Shown here: piece after piece, positions 42,354 to 51,670 of the stretch | Layout: each line of letters begins with the position of its first letter | How positions within the stretch are numbered: position 1 is the first letter of the stretch | Assembly (NCBI RefSeq): GCF_014649755.1 | Contig: NZ_BMTQ01000011.1 | Coordinates: 62,001 to 126,000 of the forward strand | Direction of reading: 5' to 3' | Origin: Streptomyces litmocidini | GTDB taxonomy: Bacteria; Actinomycetota; Actinomycetes; Streptomycetales; Streptomycetaceae | Length of the DNA: 64,000 bases | Translations under genes and position numbers: made by a program | The notes under the pieces: model-generated | Databases searched by the model: none | Told to the model about the DNA's origin: nothing | Seen by the model: only the letters and a program-made list of their open reading frames with translations

Positions 42354-42956
42354 ATGACGAGCGACCGCGACGCGAAGAGCACGAGCAGGAGCAGCTACCA
42401 CCACGGCGACCTGCGGCAGGCCGTCCTCGCCGCCGCACTCGACGTGATCGCCGCCGAGGGGCCCGGAGGGCTGAGCCTGCGCGACCTCGCCCGCCGCGCG
42501 GGCGTCTCGCACGCCGCCCCCGCCCACCACTTCAAGGACCGCCCCGGACTGCTCACGGCCATCGCCGCCGAGGGCTACGGACTCCTCGCCGACACCCTCG
42601 AGGACGCCTCCGCGCTGCGCGAACGCGGCGTGCGCTACGTCCGGTTCGCCGTCACCCACCCCGCGCACTTCCAGGTCATGTTCCGGCCCGAGCTGCTGCG
42701 CGCCGACGACCCGGACCTCCTCGCCGCCAAGGAACGCGCCTCCGCCGCGCTCCGCACGGGCGTCGCGGACCTGCCGGACGTCCCCGACGCCCGGCAGGCC
42801 GGCATCGCCGCCTGGTCGCTCGCCCACGGCTTCGCGACGCTGCTCCTCACCCACAACGTGACGGCGGCGGTCGGGGACCGGGACCCCGAGGAATACTTCC
42901 GCTCGCTGGCCGGGCTGCTCTTCGCCTCCCAACTCCCCTCACCAGAAGGGGAATAG
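42354..42956 (+). CDS. TetR-family transcriptional regulator
   Basis: The 200-residue protein has a TetR HTH (SYHHGDLRQAVLAAALDVIAAEGPGGLSLRDLARRAGVSHAAPAHHFKDRPGLLTAIA) and a WHG-type ligand domain (RYVRFAVTHPAHFQVMFRPELL, then AWSLAHGFATLLLTHNV). ATG 42354 appears leaderless. It probably represses itself and the divergent SCO6745-like gene. The ligand is unknown. Confidence 0.92.
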   Translation: MTSDRDAKSTSRSSYHHGDLRQAVLAAALDVIAAEGPGGLSLRDLARRAGVSHAAPAHHFKDRPGLLTAIAAEGYGLLADTLEDASALRERGVRYVRFAVTHPAHFQVMFRPELLRADDPDLLAAKERASAALRTGVADLPDVPDARQAGIAAWSLAHGFATLLLTHNVTAAVGDRDPEEYFRSLAGLLFASQLPSPEGE

Positions 42957-42984
42957 CCCGCGCCAGCCCGTAATTGACGAATAC

Positions 42985-44253
42985 ATGCGAATTTCGAACG
43001 CCCTTCGCCGCGCCGCCCTCGCCCTCCTCACCACCGGCACCCTCGCCCTGGCCCCCGCCGCCCTCGCCGACACCGGCCACCACGGTTCCCACGGCCAGGC
43101 CTGGCGCGGCGCCTGGGCCGCGTCGCCCCAGTCGGCGGCCGCGCCGCTCGGCCCCAACTGGTCGCAGCAGGGCTTCGACAACCACACGGTCCGCCAGGTC
43201 GTCCGCGTCACCGCCGCCGGCACCCGGACCCGCATCGAGCTGACGAACCGTTACGGCACCGGTCCGCTGCGGATCGCCGGCGCGACCGTCGCCCGTACGG
43301 CCGGGGGAAGCGCGATCGAGCCCGGCTCCGTGCGCACGCTCCGCTTCGGCCACCGGCCGTCCGTGACGATCCCGGCCGGCGAGACCCTCCTCAGCGACGC
43401 CGCGAACCTCCCCGTCGAGGCCTTCGAGCAGCTGACCGTCACCCTCTACCTCGCGGACCCGACCGGTCCGGCGACCTTCCACTCCTTCTCCTCGGCCACC
43501 AGCTACCGCGCCGAGGGCGACCACCGCGCCGACCTCTCCGGCGCCGCCTTCCGGGAGACCAGCGGCTCCTGGTACTTCCTCTCCGGCGTCGAGGTCACCG
43601 GCGGCCGGGACACCGCCCGCCGCGACGGCATCGTCACCTTCGGCGACTCCATCACCGACGGCGTCGGCTCGACGACGGACGCCGACAACCGCTACCCCGA
43701 CGAGCTCGCCGAGCGCCTCGCCGCCACCGGACGGTCCCGCGCCGTCCTCAACCACGGCATCGGCGGCAACGAGGTCGTCAACGACACCACCTGGGCGGGC
43801 GAGAAGGCCGTCGCCCGGTTCCGGAAGGACGTGCTCACCGAGAAGGGCGTGAGCACGGTGATCCTCCTGGAGGGCATCAACGACATCGGCGGCAGCGGCC
43901 CGGCCTTCCCCGGCGGCCCGACCCCCGAGGTCTCCGTCGAACGGCTCGTCGAGGGCCACCGCACCCTCATCCGGCAGGCCCACGCCAAGGGCCTCAAGGT
44001 CGTCGGGGCCACCCTCACCCCGATCAAGGGCTCCTTCTACGACACCCCGGTCAACGAGGCCAAGCGGGAGGCCTTCAACACCTGGGTCCGCGCCTCGGGC
44101 GCGTACGACGCCGTCGTCGACTTCGACCGCGCCGTCGCCGACCCCGCCGACCCGGACCGCATCCTCCCCGCGTACGACTCGGGCGACCACCTCCACCCGG
44201 GCGACGCCGGCTACACGGCGATGGCCCGGGCCCTGGACCTCGACGTGCTGTGA
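42985..44253 (+). CDS. secreted SGNH/GDSL hydrolase
   Basis: The 422-residue exported esterase has a signal peptide (ALRRAALALLTTGTLALAPAALA, cut near residue 29). A beta-sandwich N-terminal part (QVVRVTAAGTRTRIELTNRYGTGPLRIAGATVA) is followed by the SGNH catalytic domain: block I TFGDSITDGVG near 218 with the nucleophilic Ser, block II NHGIGGNEV, block III EGINDIGG, and block V DHLHPGDAGY with catalytic Asp and His. It probably deacylates polysaccharide or other extracellular esters. The ATG at 42985 lies 28 bases after the tetR stop and lacks a clear ribosome-binding site. Confidence 0.93.
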   Translation: MRISNALRRAALALLTTGTLALAPAALADTGHHGSHGQAWRGAWAASPQSAAAPLGPNWSQQGFDNHTVRQVVRVTAAGTRTRIELTNRYGTGPLRIAGATVARTAGGSAIEPGSVRTLRFGHRPSVTIPAGETLLSDAANLPVEAFEQLTVTLYLADPTGPATFHSFSSATSYRAEGDHRADLSGAAFRETSGSWYFLSGVEVTGGRDTARRDGIVTFGDSITDGVGSTTDADNRYPDELAERLAATGRSRAVLNHGIGGNEVVNDTTWAGEKAVARFRKDVLTEKGVSTVILLEGINDIGGSGPAFPGGPTPEVSVERLVEGHRTLIRQAHAKGLKVVGATLTPIKGSFYDTPVNEAKREAFNTWVRASGAYDAVVDFDRAVADPADPDRILPAYDSGDHLHPGDAGYTAMARALDLDVL

Positions 44254-44261
44254 CGGCCGAA

Positions 44262-44286
44262 CGGCGGCACCCCGGGGGTGCCGCCG
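44262..44286. terminator. hairpin terminator after the SGNH hydrolase
   Basis: CGGCGGCACCCC (44262-44273) pairs with GGGGTGCCGCCG (44275-44286), a 12-bp stem with almost no loop, nine bases after the stop of the hydrolase gene and before the convergent mfd gene. Confidence 0.7.
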
Positions 44287-44328
44287 CAGGCCTCGACCCG
44301 CCGCAGGCCTCGGCCGCCGCAGGCCTCA
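44281..44328. repeat. three copies of a 15-bp GC repeat
   Basis: CCGCCGCAGGCCTCG occurs at 44281-44295 and 44298-44312 and, with the last base changed, at 44314-44328. The array reaches into the last codon of mfd. Too short and too close together to be a CRISPR array. Confidence 0.75.
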
Positions 44329-47300
44329 GCCGCCGAGGATCGTCGTCAGGAACTCGCCCGTCCACGCGAGGAGTTCCCGGCCCACCACCGGCTTCCCGCC
44401 GATCTTGCCGGCCGTCGGGCGCGGCACCAGGATCTGGTGGACGGCCGGCTTGACGACCGACTTCGGGTGGAGGCGCTTGAGCCGCAGCTCCTGCGACTCG
44501 CGCAACTCCACCGGAGCGAAGCGGATGTTGGAACCCTGGAGGACGATCTCGCCCACCCCGCAGGCACGCGCCAGCATCCGCAGCCCCGCCACGAGGAGCA
44601 GGTTCTCCACCGGCTCGGGCAGCTTGCCGTACCGGTCGGTGAGCTCCTCGCGCACGGCCCTGATGTCCTCCTCCGAGTTCGCCGAGGCGATCGCGCGGTA
44701 CGCCTGGAGCCGCAGCCGCTCCCCCGGCGCGTAGTCGTGCGGCACGTGGGCGTCGACCGGCAGCTCGATCTTCACCTCCAGCGGGACCTCCTCCTCCGCC
44801 CCGCCCTCCATCTGCGCCCGGTAGTCCGCGACCGCCTCGCCGACCATCCGCACGTACAGGTCGAAACCGACGCCCGCGATGTGACCGGACTGCTCGCCGC
44901 CGAGCAGGTTGCCGGCGCCGCGGATCTCCAGGTCCTTCATGGCGACGTACATGCCGGCGCCCATCTCGGTGTGCTGGGCGATCGTCGCGAGCCGCTCGTG
45001 CGCGGTCTCCGTGAGCGGCTTCTCCGGCGGGTACAGGAAGTACGCGTATCCCCGCTCGCGGCCACGGCCGACCCGGCCGCGCAGCTGGTGGAGCTGCGAC
45101 AACCCGAAGTTGTCGCCGCGCTCGACGATCAGGGTGTTGGCGTTGGAGATGTCGATGCCGGACTCGACGATCGTCGTCGAGACGAGCACGTCGAACTTCT
45201 TCTCCCAGAAGTCGACCACGACCTGCTCCAGGGCCTGCTCCGACATCTGGCCGTGGGCCGTCGCGATCCTCGCCTCCGGGACGATCTCGCGCAGCCGCGC
45301 CGCCGCCCGGTCGATCGAGTCCACCCGGTTGTGGATGTAGAAGACCTGGCCCTCGCGCAGGAGTTCGCGCCGGATCGCGGCGCCGATCTGCTTCTCCTCG
45401 TACGGCCCGACGAAGGTGAGGACCGGGTGCCGCTCCTCCGGCGGGGTCGTGATCGTCGACATCTCGCGGATGCCCGTCACCGCCATCTCCAGCGTGCGCG
45501 GGATCGGGGTGGCCGACATCGTCAGCACGTCGACGTTGGCCCGGAGCTTCTTCAGCTGCTCCTTGTGCTCGACGCCGAACCGCTGCTCCTCGTCGACGAT
45601 GACCAGACCCAGGTCCTTGAACTTCGTCTCGGAGGAGAAGAGGCGGTGGGTGCCGATGACGACGTCGACCGAACCCTCCCGCAGCCCCTCCATCGTCGCC
45701 TTCGACTCGCTCTCCGACTGGAACCGGGACAGCGCCCGCACCTTCACCGGGAACTGCGAGTACCGCTCGCTGAAGGTGCCGAAGTGCTGCTGCACCAGCA
45801 GCGTCGTCGGCACGAGCACCGCGACCTGCTTGCCGTCCTGGACCGCCTTGAAGGCCGCCCGCACCGCGATCTCCGTCTTGCCGTAACCGACGTCGCCGCA
45901 GATCAGACGGTCCATGGGGACGGTCTTCTCCATGTCCTCCTTCACCTCGGCGATGGTGGACAGCTGGTCGGGCGTCTCCACGTACGGGAAGGCGTCCTCC
46001 AGCTCCCGCTGCCACGGGGTGTCCGGGCCGAAGGCGTGGCCGGGCGCCGCCATGCGCGCCGAGTACAGCTTGATCAGATCGGCCGCGATCTCCTTGACGG
46101 CCTTCTTCGCCCGCTGCTTCGTCTTCGTCCAGTCCGCGCCGCCGAGCCGGTGCAGGGTCGGCGCCTCGCCGCCCACGTACTTGGTGACCTGCTCCAGCTG
46201 GTCGGTCGGGATGTACAGCCGGTCGCCGGGCTGGCCGCGCTTCGCGGGCGCGTACTCGACGAGGAGGTACTCGCGGGTCGCGCCCTGCACGGTCCGCTGC
46301 ACCATCTCCAGGTAGCGGCCGACGCCGTGCTGCTCGTGCACGATGTAGTCGCCGACCTCCAGGGTCAGCGGATCGATCGTCTTGCGGCGCTTGGCGGGCA
46401 TCCGCTGGCCGTCCTTGCCGGCCGCCTTCTGCCCCGACAGGTCGGTCTCCGTGAGCACCGCGAGCTTGAGCCCCGGGTCGACGAAGCCGTAGTCGATGGA
46501 GCCGCACGCCACGTGCACCACGGACGGCGAGATCTCCGCGAGGTCCGCGTCGAGGCGGGCGGCGATGCCCTCGCCGCCGAGGACCTCGACCGTACGGGAC
46601 GCCGGACCGTGCGCCTCCGTCACGTACACCGTCCGCCAGCCGTCGGCCAGCCAGCCCTTCGTGTCGGCCAGCGCGCGGGCGGTGTCGCCCCGGTACGACT
46701 CGGGGGCGTGCATGCCGAGGGTGAGCGCGTCGGCGCCCTCGTCGACGTCCGCCGCGAACGGCGACACCGACCACCAGGCCATGCCCAGCTCGGCGGCCCG
46801 GTCCCGCACGTCCGCGATCCCCCACAGCGAGGCCGCGCCCACGTCGATCGGGGCCTCGCCGCCGCCGGCGGTGGCGGCCCAGGAGGCCTGGAGGAACTCC
46901 TGGCTGGTGGCGACCAGGTCCGCCGCCCGGGTCCGCACCCGCTCGGGATCGCAGACCACGGCCATCGACCCCTCGGGCAGCACGTCGAGCAGCAGCTCCA
47001 TGTCGTCGACGAGGACCGGCGCGAGGGACTCCATGCCCTCCACCGCGATCCCCTCGGCGATCTTGCCCAGCAGCTCGCCCAGCTCGGGATGCTCGGCGGC
47101 CAGCGCCGCGGCCCTCTCCCGCACCTCCTCCGTCAGCAGCAGCTCACGGCAGGGCGGCGCCCACAGCCCGTGCTCGGCCACCTCCAGGGACCGCTGGTCG
47201 GCGACCTTGAAGTACCGGATCTCCTCGACGTCGTCGCCCCAGAACTCGATCCGGAGCGGGTGCTCCTCGGTCGGCGGGAAGACGTCCAGGATGCCGCCGC

Positions 47301-47856
47301 GCACCGCGAACTCTCCGCGCTTCTCGACGAGCTCGACGCGGGAGTACGCGGCGGCGGCGAGCCCCTCGACGACGGCGTTCAGGTCGGCGCTCTGCCCGCT
47401 GCGGAGCGCCACCGGCTCCAGATCCCCCAGCCCCTTGACCTGCGGCTGGAGCACGGACCGGATGGGCGCGACGACGACGGAGACGGGCCCGGCGGCCGGG
47501 TCGTCCTCGCGCGGGTGCGCGAGGCGCCGCAGCACGGCCAGGCGGCGCCCGACGGTGTCGGAACGGGGAGACAACCGCTCGTGCGGCAGGGTCTCCCAGG
47601 AGGGGTACTCGACGACCCTGTCCGGATCGAGCAGGGAGCGCAGCGCGGCGGCGAGGTCCTCGGCCTCCCGGCCGGTCGCGGTCACCGCGAGCACCGGCCG
47701 CCCCGAGTCCCGGGCGAGCGCCGCCACCGCGAACGGCCGCGCGGCCGCCGGACCGACCAGGTCCACGTGCGGGCGGTTCCCGTCGGCGGCGGCCTTCACC
47801 GCCTCGGCGAGGGCGGCGTCCTTGACGACGACATCGAGCAGACCGTGCAGGCTCAT
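44326..47856 (-). CDS. mfd: transcription-repair coupling factor Mfd
   Basis: The 1176-residue translocase removes RNA polymerase stalled at DNA damage and recruits UvrA. All parts are visible: UvrB-like N-terminus (LSPRSDTVGRRLAVLRRLA, RVELVEKRGEFAVRGGILDVFPPTEEHPLRIEFWGDDVEEIR), CarD/RID domain (LEVGDYIVHEQHGVGRYLEMVQR), the superfamily 2 motor with Walker A DRLICGDVGYGKTEIAVRAAF, DEEQ box LVIVDEEQRFGVEHKEQ and motif VI HQLRGRVGRGRERGYAYFL, and the C-terminal TRCF domain. Length agrees with the family. ATG 47856 has GGAAG about 6 bases upstream. Confidence 0.98.
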   Translation of the reverse strand: MSLHGLLDVVVKDAALAEAVKAAADGNRPHVDLVGPAAARPFAVAALARDSGRPVLAVTATGREAEDLAAALRSLLDPDRVVEYPSWETLPHERLSPRSDTVGRRLAVLRRLAHPREDDPAAGPVSVVVAPIRSVLQPQVKGLGDLEPVALRSGQSADLNAVVEGLAAAAYSRVELVEKRGEFAVRGGILDVFPPTEEHPLRIEFWGDDVEEIRYFKVADQRSLEVAEHGLWAPPCRELLLTEEVRERAAALAAEHPELGELLGKIAEGIAVEGMESLAPVLVDDMELLLDVLPEGSMAVVCDPERVRTRAADLVATSQEFLQASWAATAGGGEAPIDVGAASLWGIADVRDRAAELGMAWWSVSPFAADVDEGADALTLGMHAPESYRGDTARALADTKGWLADGWRTVYVTEAHGPASRTVEVLGGEGIAARLDADLAEISPSVVHVACGSIDYGFVDPGLKLAVLTETDLSGQKAAGKDGQRMPAKRRKTIDPLTLEVGDYIVHEQHGVGRYLEMVQRTVQGATREYLLVEYAPAKRGQPGDRLYIPTDQLEQVTKYVGGEAPTLHRLGGADWTKTKQRAKKAVKEIAADLIKLYSARMAAPGHAFGPDTPWQRELEDAFPYVETPDQLSTIAEVKEDMEKTVPMDRLICGDVGYGKTEIAVRAAFKAVQDGKQVAVLVPTTLLVQQHFGTFSERYSQFPVKVRALSRFQSESESKATMEGLREGSVDVVIGTHRLFSSETKFKDLGLVIVDEEQRFGVEHKEQLKKLRANVDVLTMSATPIPRTLEMAVTGIREMSTITTPPEERHPVLTFVGPYEEKQIGAAIRRELLREGQVFYIHNRVDSIDRAAARLREIVPEARIATAHGQMSEQALEQVVVDFWEKKFDVLVSTTIVESGIDISNANTLIVERGDNFGLSQLHQLRGRVGRGRERGYAYFLYPPEKPLTETAHERLATIAQHTEMGAGMYVAMKDLEIRGAGNLLGGEQSGHIAGVGFDLYVRMVGEAVADYRAQMEGGAEEEVPLEVKIELPVDAHVPHDYAPGERLRLQAYRAIASANSEEDIRAVREELTDRYGKLPEPVENLLLVAGLRMLARACGVGEIVLQGSNIRFAPVELRESQELRLKRLHPKSVVKPAVHQILVPRPTAGKIGGKPVVGRELLAWTGEFLTTILGG

Positions 47857-48110
47857 GAAGCTTCCATCCCGGGTTCGGACGACGGGGGCGGGCAACGCGA
47901 ACAGCCCGACACGTCACACGGGCCGGGTGGTCCCGGGCGCGTACGGCCCGGTCGCCCCCAGCCTACGACGCCCCTCGGACACCCGCGCCCGCCACACCCC
48001 GGCGGGGGCGGCACCCCCGCCGCGCGGGCCGCGCCCCGCCGCACGCACGGGCCGCGCCCCGGCGGACGCGGCCCGCGCCGGAGCGCGGCCCGCAACGGGT
48101 CCCGGCGGAG

Positions 48111-50693
48111 CTACTCGCTCGCGATCGCCCCCAGTACGTTCATCCGCCCCGCCCGGAACGCCGGGACCAACGCCGCCAGGAGCCCCACGAACGCCGAGCC
48201 GACGAAGACCGTCACGATCGTCGGCCAGGGGATCTCCAGGACGCCGAGGCCTTCCAGGGCGAGGAGCTTCTGGGCCGCCGTGCCCCAGCCCATGCCCAGG
48301 CCGAGGCCGAGGAGCGCGCCGAAGAGGGCGATGACCACCGACTCCAGACGGATCATGCGGCGCAGCTGCCGGCGGGAGAGGCCGATGGCCCGCATGAGGC
48401 CGATCTCGCGGGTCCGCTCGACCACCGAGAGCGCCAGGGTGTTCACGACGCCGAGGACGGCGACGACGATCGCCAGGGCGAGGAGCCCGTACACGATGTT
48501 GAGCAGCTGCCCGACCTGGTTCTGCAGCTCCTCCTTGTAGTCGGCCTGGTTGCTGACCTTGTACTGCGGGTACGGCGCGAGCGCGTCCTTGAGGGCCTCG
48601 TACGCGGCGGTCTCCTGGCCGTCCTTCGCGCCGGCCAGGACGAGCAGGCTGTTCGGCACCCGATCGGCGGGCAGGTGGCGGGCGGCGGTGGAGACGTTCG
48701 TGTACATCGCGCCCTTGTCGACCTGGCCGGTGTCGGCCGTGATCGCCGCGACCCTCAGCTTCGCCGTGTCGCCGCCCGTGAAGGCGACGGTGAGGACGTC
48801 GCCGACCTTGACGCCGTGTTCGGCGGCGTAGTCGCTGCCGACGGACATGGCGTCCTCGCCGTACGCGTCGGCGAGGGTGCCGGCGGTGGTCTCGCGCCGC
48901 AGGTCCCTCACGTACGTCGGGTCGGTGGCGGCCAGGCCGGACTTCGTGGTCCTCCCGCGCGGGTCGGTGACCTTCGCGTCGACCCACTTGTACGCGGTGA
49001 CGTGGTCCAGGCCGGGCGTCTTCTCCAGGGCGGCCTGGGCCTGCGGCACGATCGGCTGTCCCGTGGCGGACCGCACGATGAAGTCGGCGCCGACGGAGCG
49101 GTCCAGTTCCTCGGTGGCCGAGGCCACCATCGAGGAGCCGACCACCGACAGCCCGGCGACGAGCGCGAGTCCGATCATCAGGGCGGCGGCGGTGGCGCCG
49201 GTGCGGCGCGGGTTGCGCAGCGCGTTGCGCTCGGCCATGCGGCCGACGGGGCCGAAGGCCCGCAGGACGACGACGCCGAGGGCGCGGACGACCCCGCCGG
49301 CGAGGAGCGGGCCGACGACGACGAAGCCGAGGAGGGAGAGGACGACGCCGAGGCCGAGCCAGAGGGAGCCGGGGCCGGCCTCGGCGGCGCGGGCCGCCAT
49401 GACCAGGGCGGCCGCTCCGGCGCCGGTGAGGACGGTCCCGGTCACGCCCCGCGCCCGTCCCGCCCTGCCGTCGGCGGGGGTGCCCGCGTCGCGGAGGGCG
49501 GCCATCGGGGAGACCTTCCCGGCGCGGCGGGCCGGAACGTACGCGGCGAGGACGGTGACGACGATGCCGAGGGCGAGGCCGACGGCCGGCGTCGTCCACG
49601 CCACGGTGAGGTCGCGGGTGGAGAGCTCCATGCCCATCCGGGACATGATCTTCATGAGTCCGACGGCGAGGCCGACGCCCGCGGCGACACCGGCGACGGA
49701 GCCGACGAGGCCGAGGAGGAGCGCCTCGACGAGGACGGAACGGTTCACCTGCTCGCGGCCGGCGCCGATGGCCCGCATGAGGCCGATCTCGCGGGTCCGC
49801 TGGGCGACCAGCATGGAGAAGGTGTTGACGATGAGGAAGATGCCGACGAGGAAGGCGATCCCGGCGAAGCCGAGCATGGCGTACTTCATGACGTCGAGGA
49901 AGCCGGCGATGTCCTCGCGGCCCGCGTCGGCGACCTCGGCCGAGGTCTGGAGCTTGTAGTGCCGGGCGTCGGCGCCGAGCGCGGCGGCCACGTCCTTCTT
50001 GAGGGCGTCGTCGCCGACACCGGGCTCGGCGTCGACCATGACCCGGGTGAACAGGCCTTCCTTGCCGAGGAGTTCGCGCTGTGCGGTGGCGGTGTCGAAG
50101 TAGACGACGGTGGCGCCGGGGTTGGTGACCTTGAACTCGACGGTGCCGGAGATCCTCGCGGCGTGGTCGCCGGTGACGGCGATCGTGCGCAGGGTGTCGC
50201 CGATCTTCAGGTGGTGCTTCTCGGCGGTGCCGGCGTCGACGACGACGTCGGTGGGCCCGCGCGGCTCGTGGCCGGAGGCCAGTTCCACCGAACGCAGCTC
50301 GTACGGGCTCCAGTTGACGGCGATGGTCGGCGCGCCGCCGGTCGGACCGACGTTCTGGTTCCTCGCGTCGACGACGGTCACGCTCAGGGAGGTGACCGAG
50401 CCCTGCGCGTCCTTGACGCCCTCGACCTTCCGCACCCGCTCGACGAGGGAGGCGGGGAGGGCCTCGGGGCGGCCGGTCTGCGGCGTCTCGTCGTTCCCCG
50501 CCGCGCCCTCGGGGCTGACGGTGACGTCGGAGGCGGTCGACGCGAAGAGCTTGTCGAACGTCGTGTTCATGGTGTCGGTGAAGACGAGCGTCCCACTGAC
50601 GAAGGCGACGGAGAGCAGGACGGCGACGGCGGAGAGCGCCATGCGGCCCTTGTGCGCGAAGAAGTTGCGCAGCGAGGTCTTGAGGACGGTCAC
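48111..50693 (-). CDS. FtsX-like ABC transporter permease
   Basis: The 860-residue membrane protein has the same layout as the permease at 1438-3969. The N-terminus SLRNFFAHKGRMALSAVAVLLSVAFVSGTLVFTDTM is followed by an extracytoplasmic domain, a first coupling motif EIGLMRAIGAGREQV with membrane segments, a second soluble domain, and a second coupling motif EIGLMRAIGLSRRQLRRM near the end. It forms the channel or mechanotransmission part of the exporter with the ATPase gene that overlaps its start by 4 bases. The substrate is unknown. About 250 bases of GC-rich DNA without a gene separate it from mfd. Confidence 0.92.
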   Translation of the reverse strand: MTVLKTSLRNFFAHKGRMALSAVAVLLSVAFVSGTLVFTDTMNTTFDKLFASTASDVTVSPEGAAGNDETPQTGRPEALPASLVERVRKVEGVKDAQGSVTSLSVTVVDARNQNVGPTGGAPTIAVNWSPYELRSVELASGHEPRGPTDVVVDAGTAEKHHLKIGDTLRTIAVTGDHAARISGTVEFKVTNPGATVVYFDTATAQRELLGKEGLFTRVMVDAEPGVGDDALKKDVAAALGADARHYKLQTSAEVADAGREDIAGFLDVMKYAMLGFAGIAFLVGIFLIVNTFSMLVAQRTREIGLMRAIGAGREQVNRSVLVEALLLGLVGSVAGVAAGVGLAVGLMKIMSRMGMELSTRDLTVAWTTPAVGLALGIVVTVLAAYVPARRAGKVSPMAALRDAGTPADGRAGRARGVTGTVLTGAGAAALVMAARAAEAGPGSLWLGLGVVLSLLGFVVVGPLLAGGVVRALGVVVLRAFGPVGRMAERNALRNPRRTGATAAALMIGLALVAGLSVVGSSMVASATEELDRSVGADFIVRSATGQPIVPQAQAALEKTPGLDHVTAYKWVDAKVTDPRGRTTKSGLAATDPTYVRDLRRETTAGTLADAYGEDAMSVGSDYAAEHGVKVGDVLTVAFTGGDTAKLRVAAITADTGQVDKGAMYTNVSTAARHLPADRVPNSLLVLAGAKDGQETAAYEALKDALAPYPQYKVSNQADYKEELQNQVGQLLNIVYGLLALAIVVAVLGVVNTLALSVVERTREIGLMRAIGLSRRQLRRMIRLESVVIALFGALLGLGLGMGWGTAAQKLLALEGLGVLEIPWPTIVTVFVGSAFVGLLAALVPAFRAGRMNVLGAIASE

Positions 50694-51478
50694 GAGGTCC
50701 GCCCGCGCGCGTCGAAGTCCTTCATCCGGTCGAGGACGGCGTCGGCGGTGGGCCGTTCCATCTCGTCCACGATCCGCCCGTCGGCGAGGTAGAGCACCCG
50801 GTCCGCGTAGGAGGCGGCGACGGGGTCGTGGGTCACCATGACGATCGTCTGCCCGAGTTCGTCCACGGACGCGCGGAGGAAGCCGAGGACCTCGGCACCG
50901 GCCCGCGAGTCGAGGTTTCCGGTCGGCTCGTCACCGAAGATGATCTCGGGCCGGGCGGCGAGCGCGCGGGCCACGGCGACGCGCTGCTGCTGACCGCCGG
51001 AGAGCTGGCTCGGCCGGTGCTTGAGGCGCTCGCCGAGCCCGACGGTGTCGACGACCCGCCGCAGCCACTCGGCGTCCGGCTTGCGGCCGGCGATGTCCGT
51101 CGGCAGCGTGATGTTCTCCAGGGCGTTCAGGGTGGGCAGCAGGTTGAACGCCTGGAAGATGAAGCCGATCCGGTCCCGGCGCAGCCGGGTGAGCTTCTTG
51201 TCCTTGAGGCCGGTGATCTCGGTCTCGTCGAGGAAGATCTGCCCGCTGGTGACGGTGTCGAGCCCGGCGAGGCAGTGCATCAGGGTCGACTTGCCGGAAC
51301 CCGAGGGCCCCATGATCGCGGTGAACCGACCGCGGGCGATGTCCACGTCGACGGAGTCGAGGGCGACGACCCGGGTCTCCCCCGAGCCGTACGCCTTGAC
51401 GACCTGCCGCGCCCGCGCCGCGACGGCCGTCCCCTCGCCAGTACCCCCGTGCCTGGGGATGGTCACAGCCGAAGTCAC
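50690..51478 (-). CDS. ABC transporter ATP-binding protein (LolD/MacB type)
   Basis: The 262-residue ATPase has Walker A MGPSGSGKSTLMHCLAGLD, signature LSGGQQQRVAVARALAARPE, Walker B IIFGDEPTGNLDSR and H-loop VMVTHDPVAASYADR. The C-terminal stretch GRIVDEMERPTADAVLDRMKDFDARGRTS is almost the same as that of the ATPase at 615-1385, so the two exporter pairs are recent paralogues. GTG 51478 has AAGGAG 7 bases upstream. It overlaps the permease start as ATGA. The upstream 190 bases hold a possible promoter and no gene. Confidence 0.93.
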   Translation of the reverse strand: MTSAVTIPRHGGTGEGTAVAARARQVVKAYGSGETRVVALDSVDVDIARGRFTAIMGPSGSGKSTLMHCLAGLDTVTSGQIFLDETEITGLKDKKLTRLRRDRIGFIFQAFNLLPTLNALENITLPTDIAGRKPDAEWLRRVVDTVGLGERLKHRPSQLSGGQQQRVAVARALAARPEIIFGDEPTGNLDSRAGAEVLGFLRASVDELGQTIVMVTHDPVAASYADRVLYLADGRIVDEMERPTADAVLDRMKDFDARGRTS

Positions 51479-51670
51479 GGATTTCTCCTTGGAGCGATGG
51501 GTGGGTTTGTAAGTTCAAGTTAAGGAGCGGGCACGGCGCTTCTCCTCCTCCGCCGGGACGAACGGTCCCTGGGCCGCATGGGGGAGGAGCCCCTAGGGGT
51601 TCCCCGCCCCCGGGTGGAGTGAGACCCTGTCCGCGCCCATTTAGGTGTACGAAGAAAGGAAAGGTGCGCG

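Noticed and set aside
44281..44328. Possible CRISPR-like repeats
   Set aside because: Copies of 15 bp are separated by only 1-2 bases with no spacers, and no cas genes are present.
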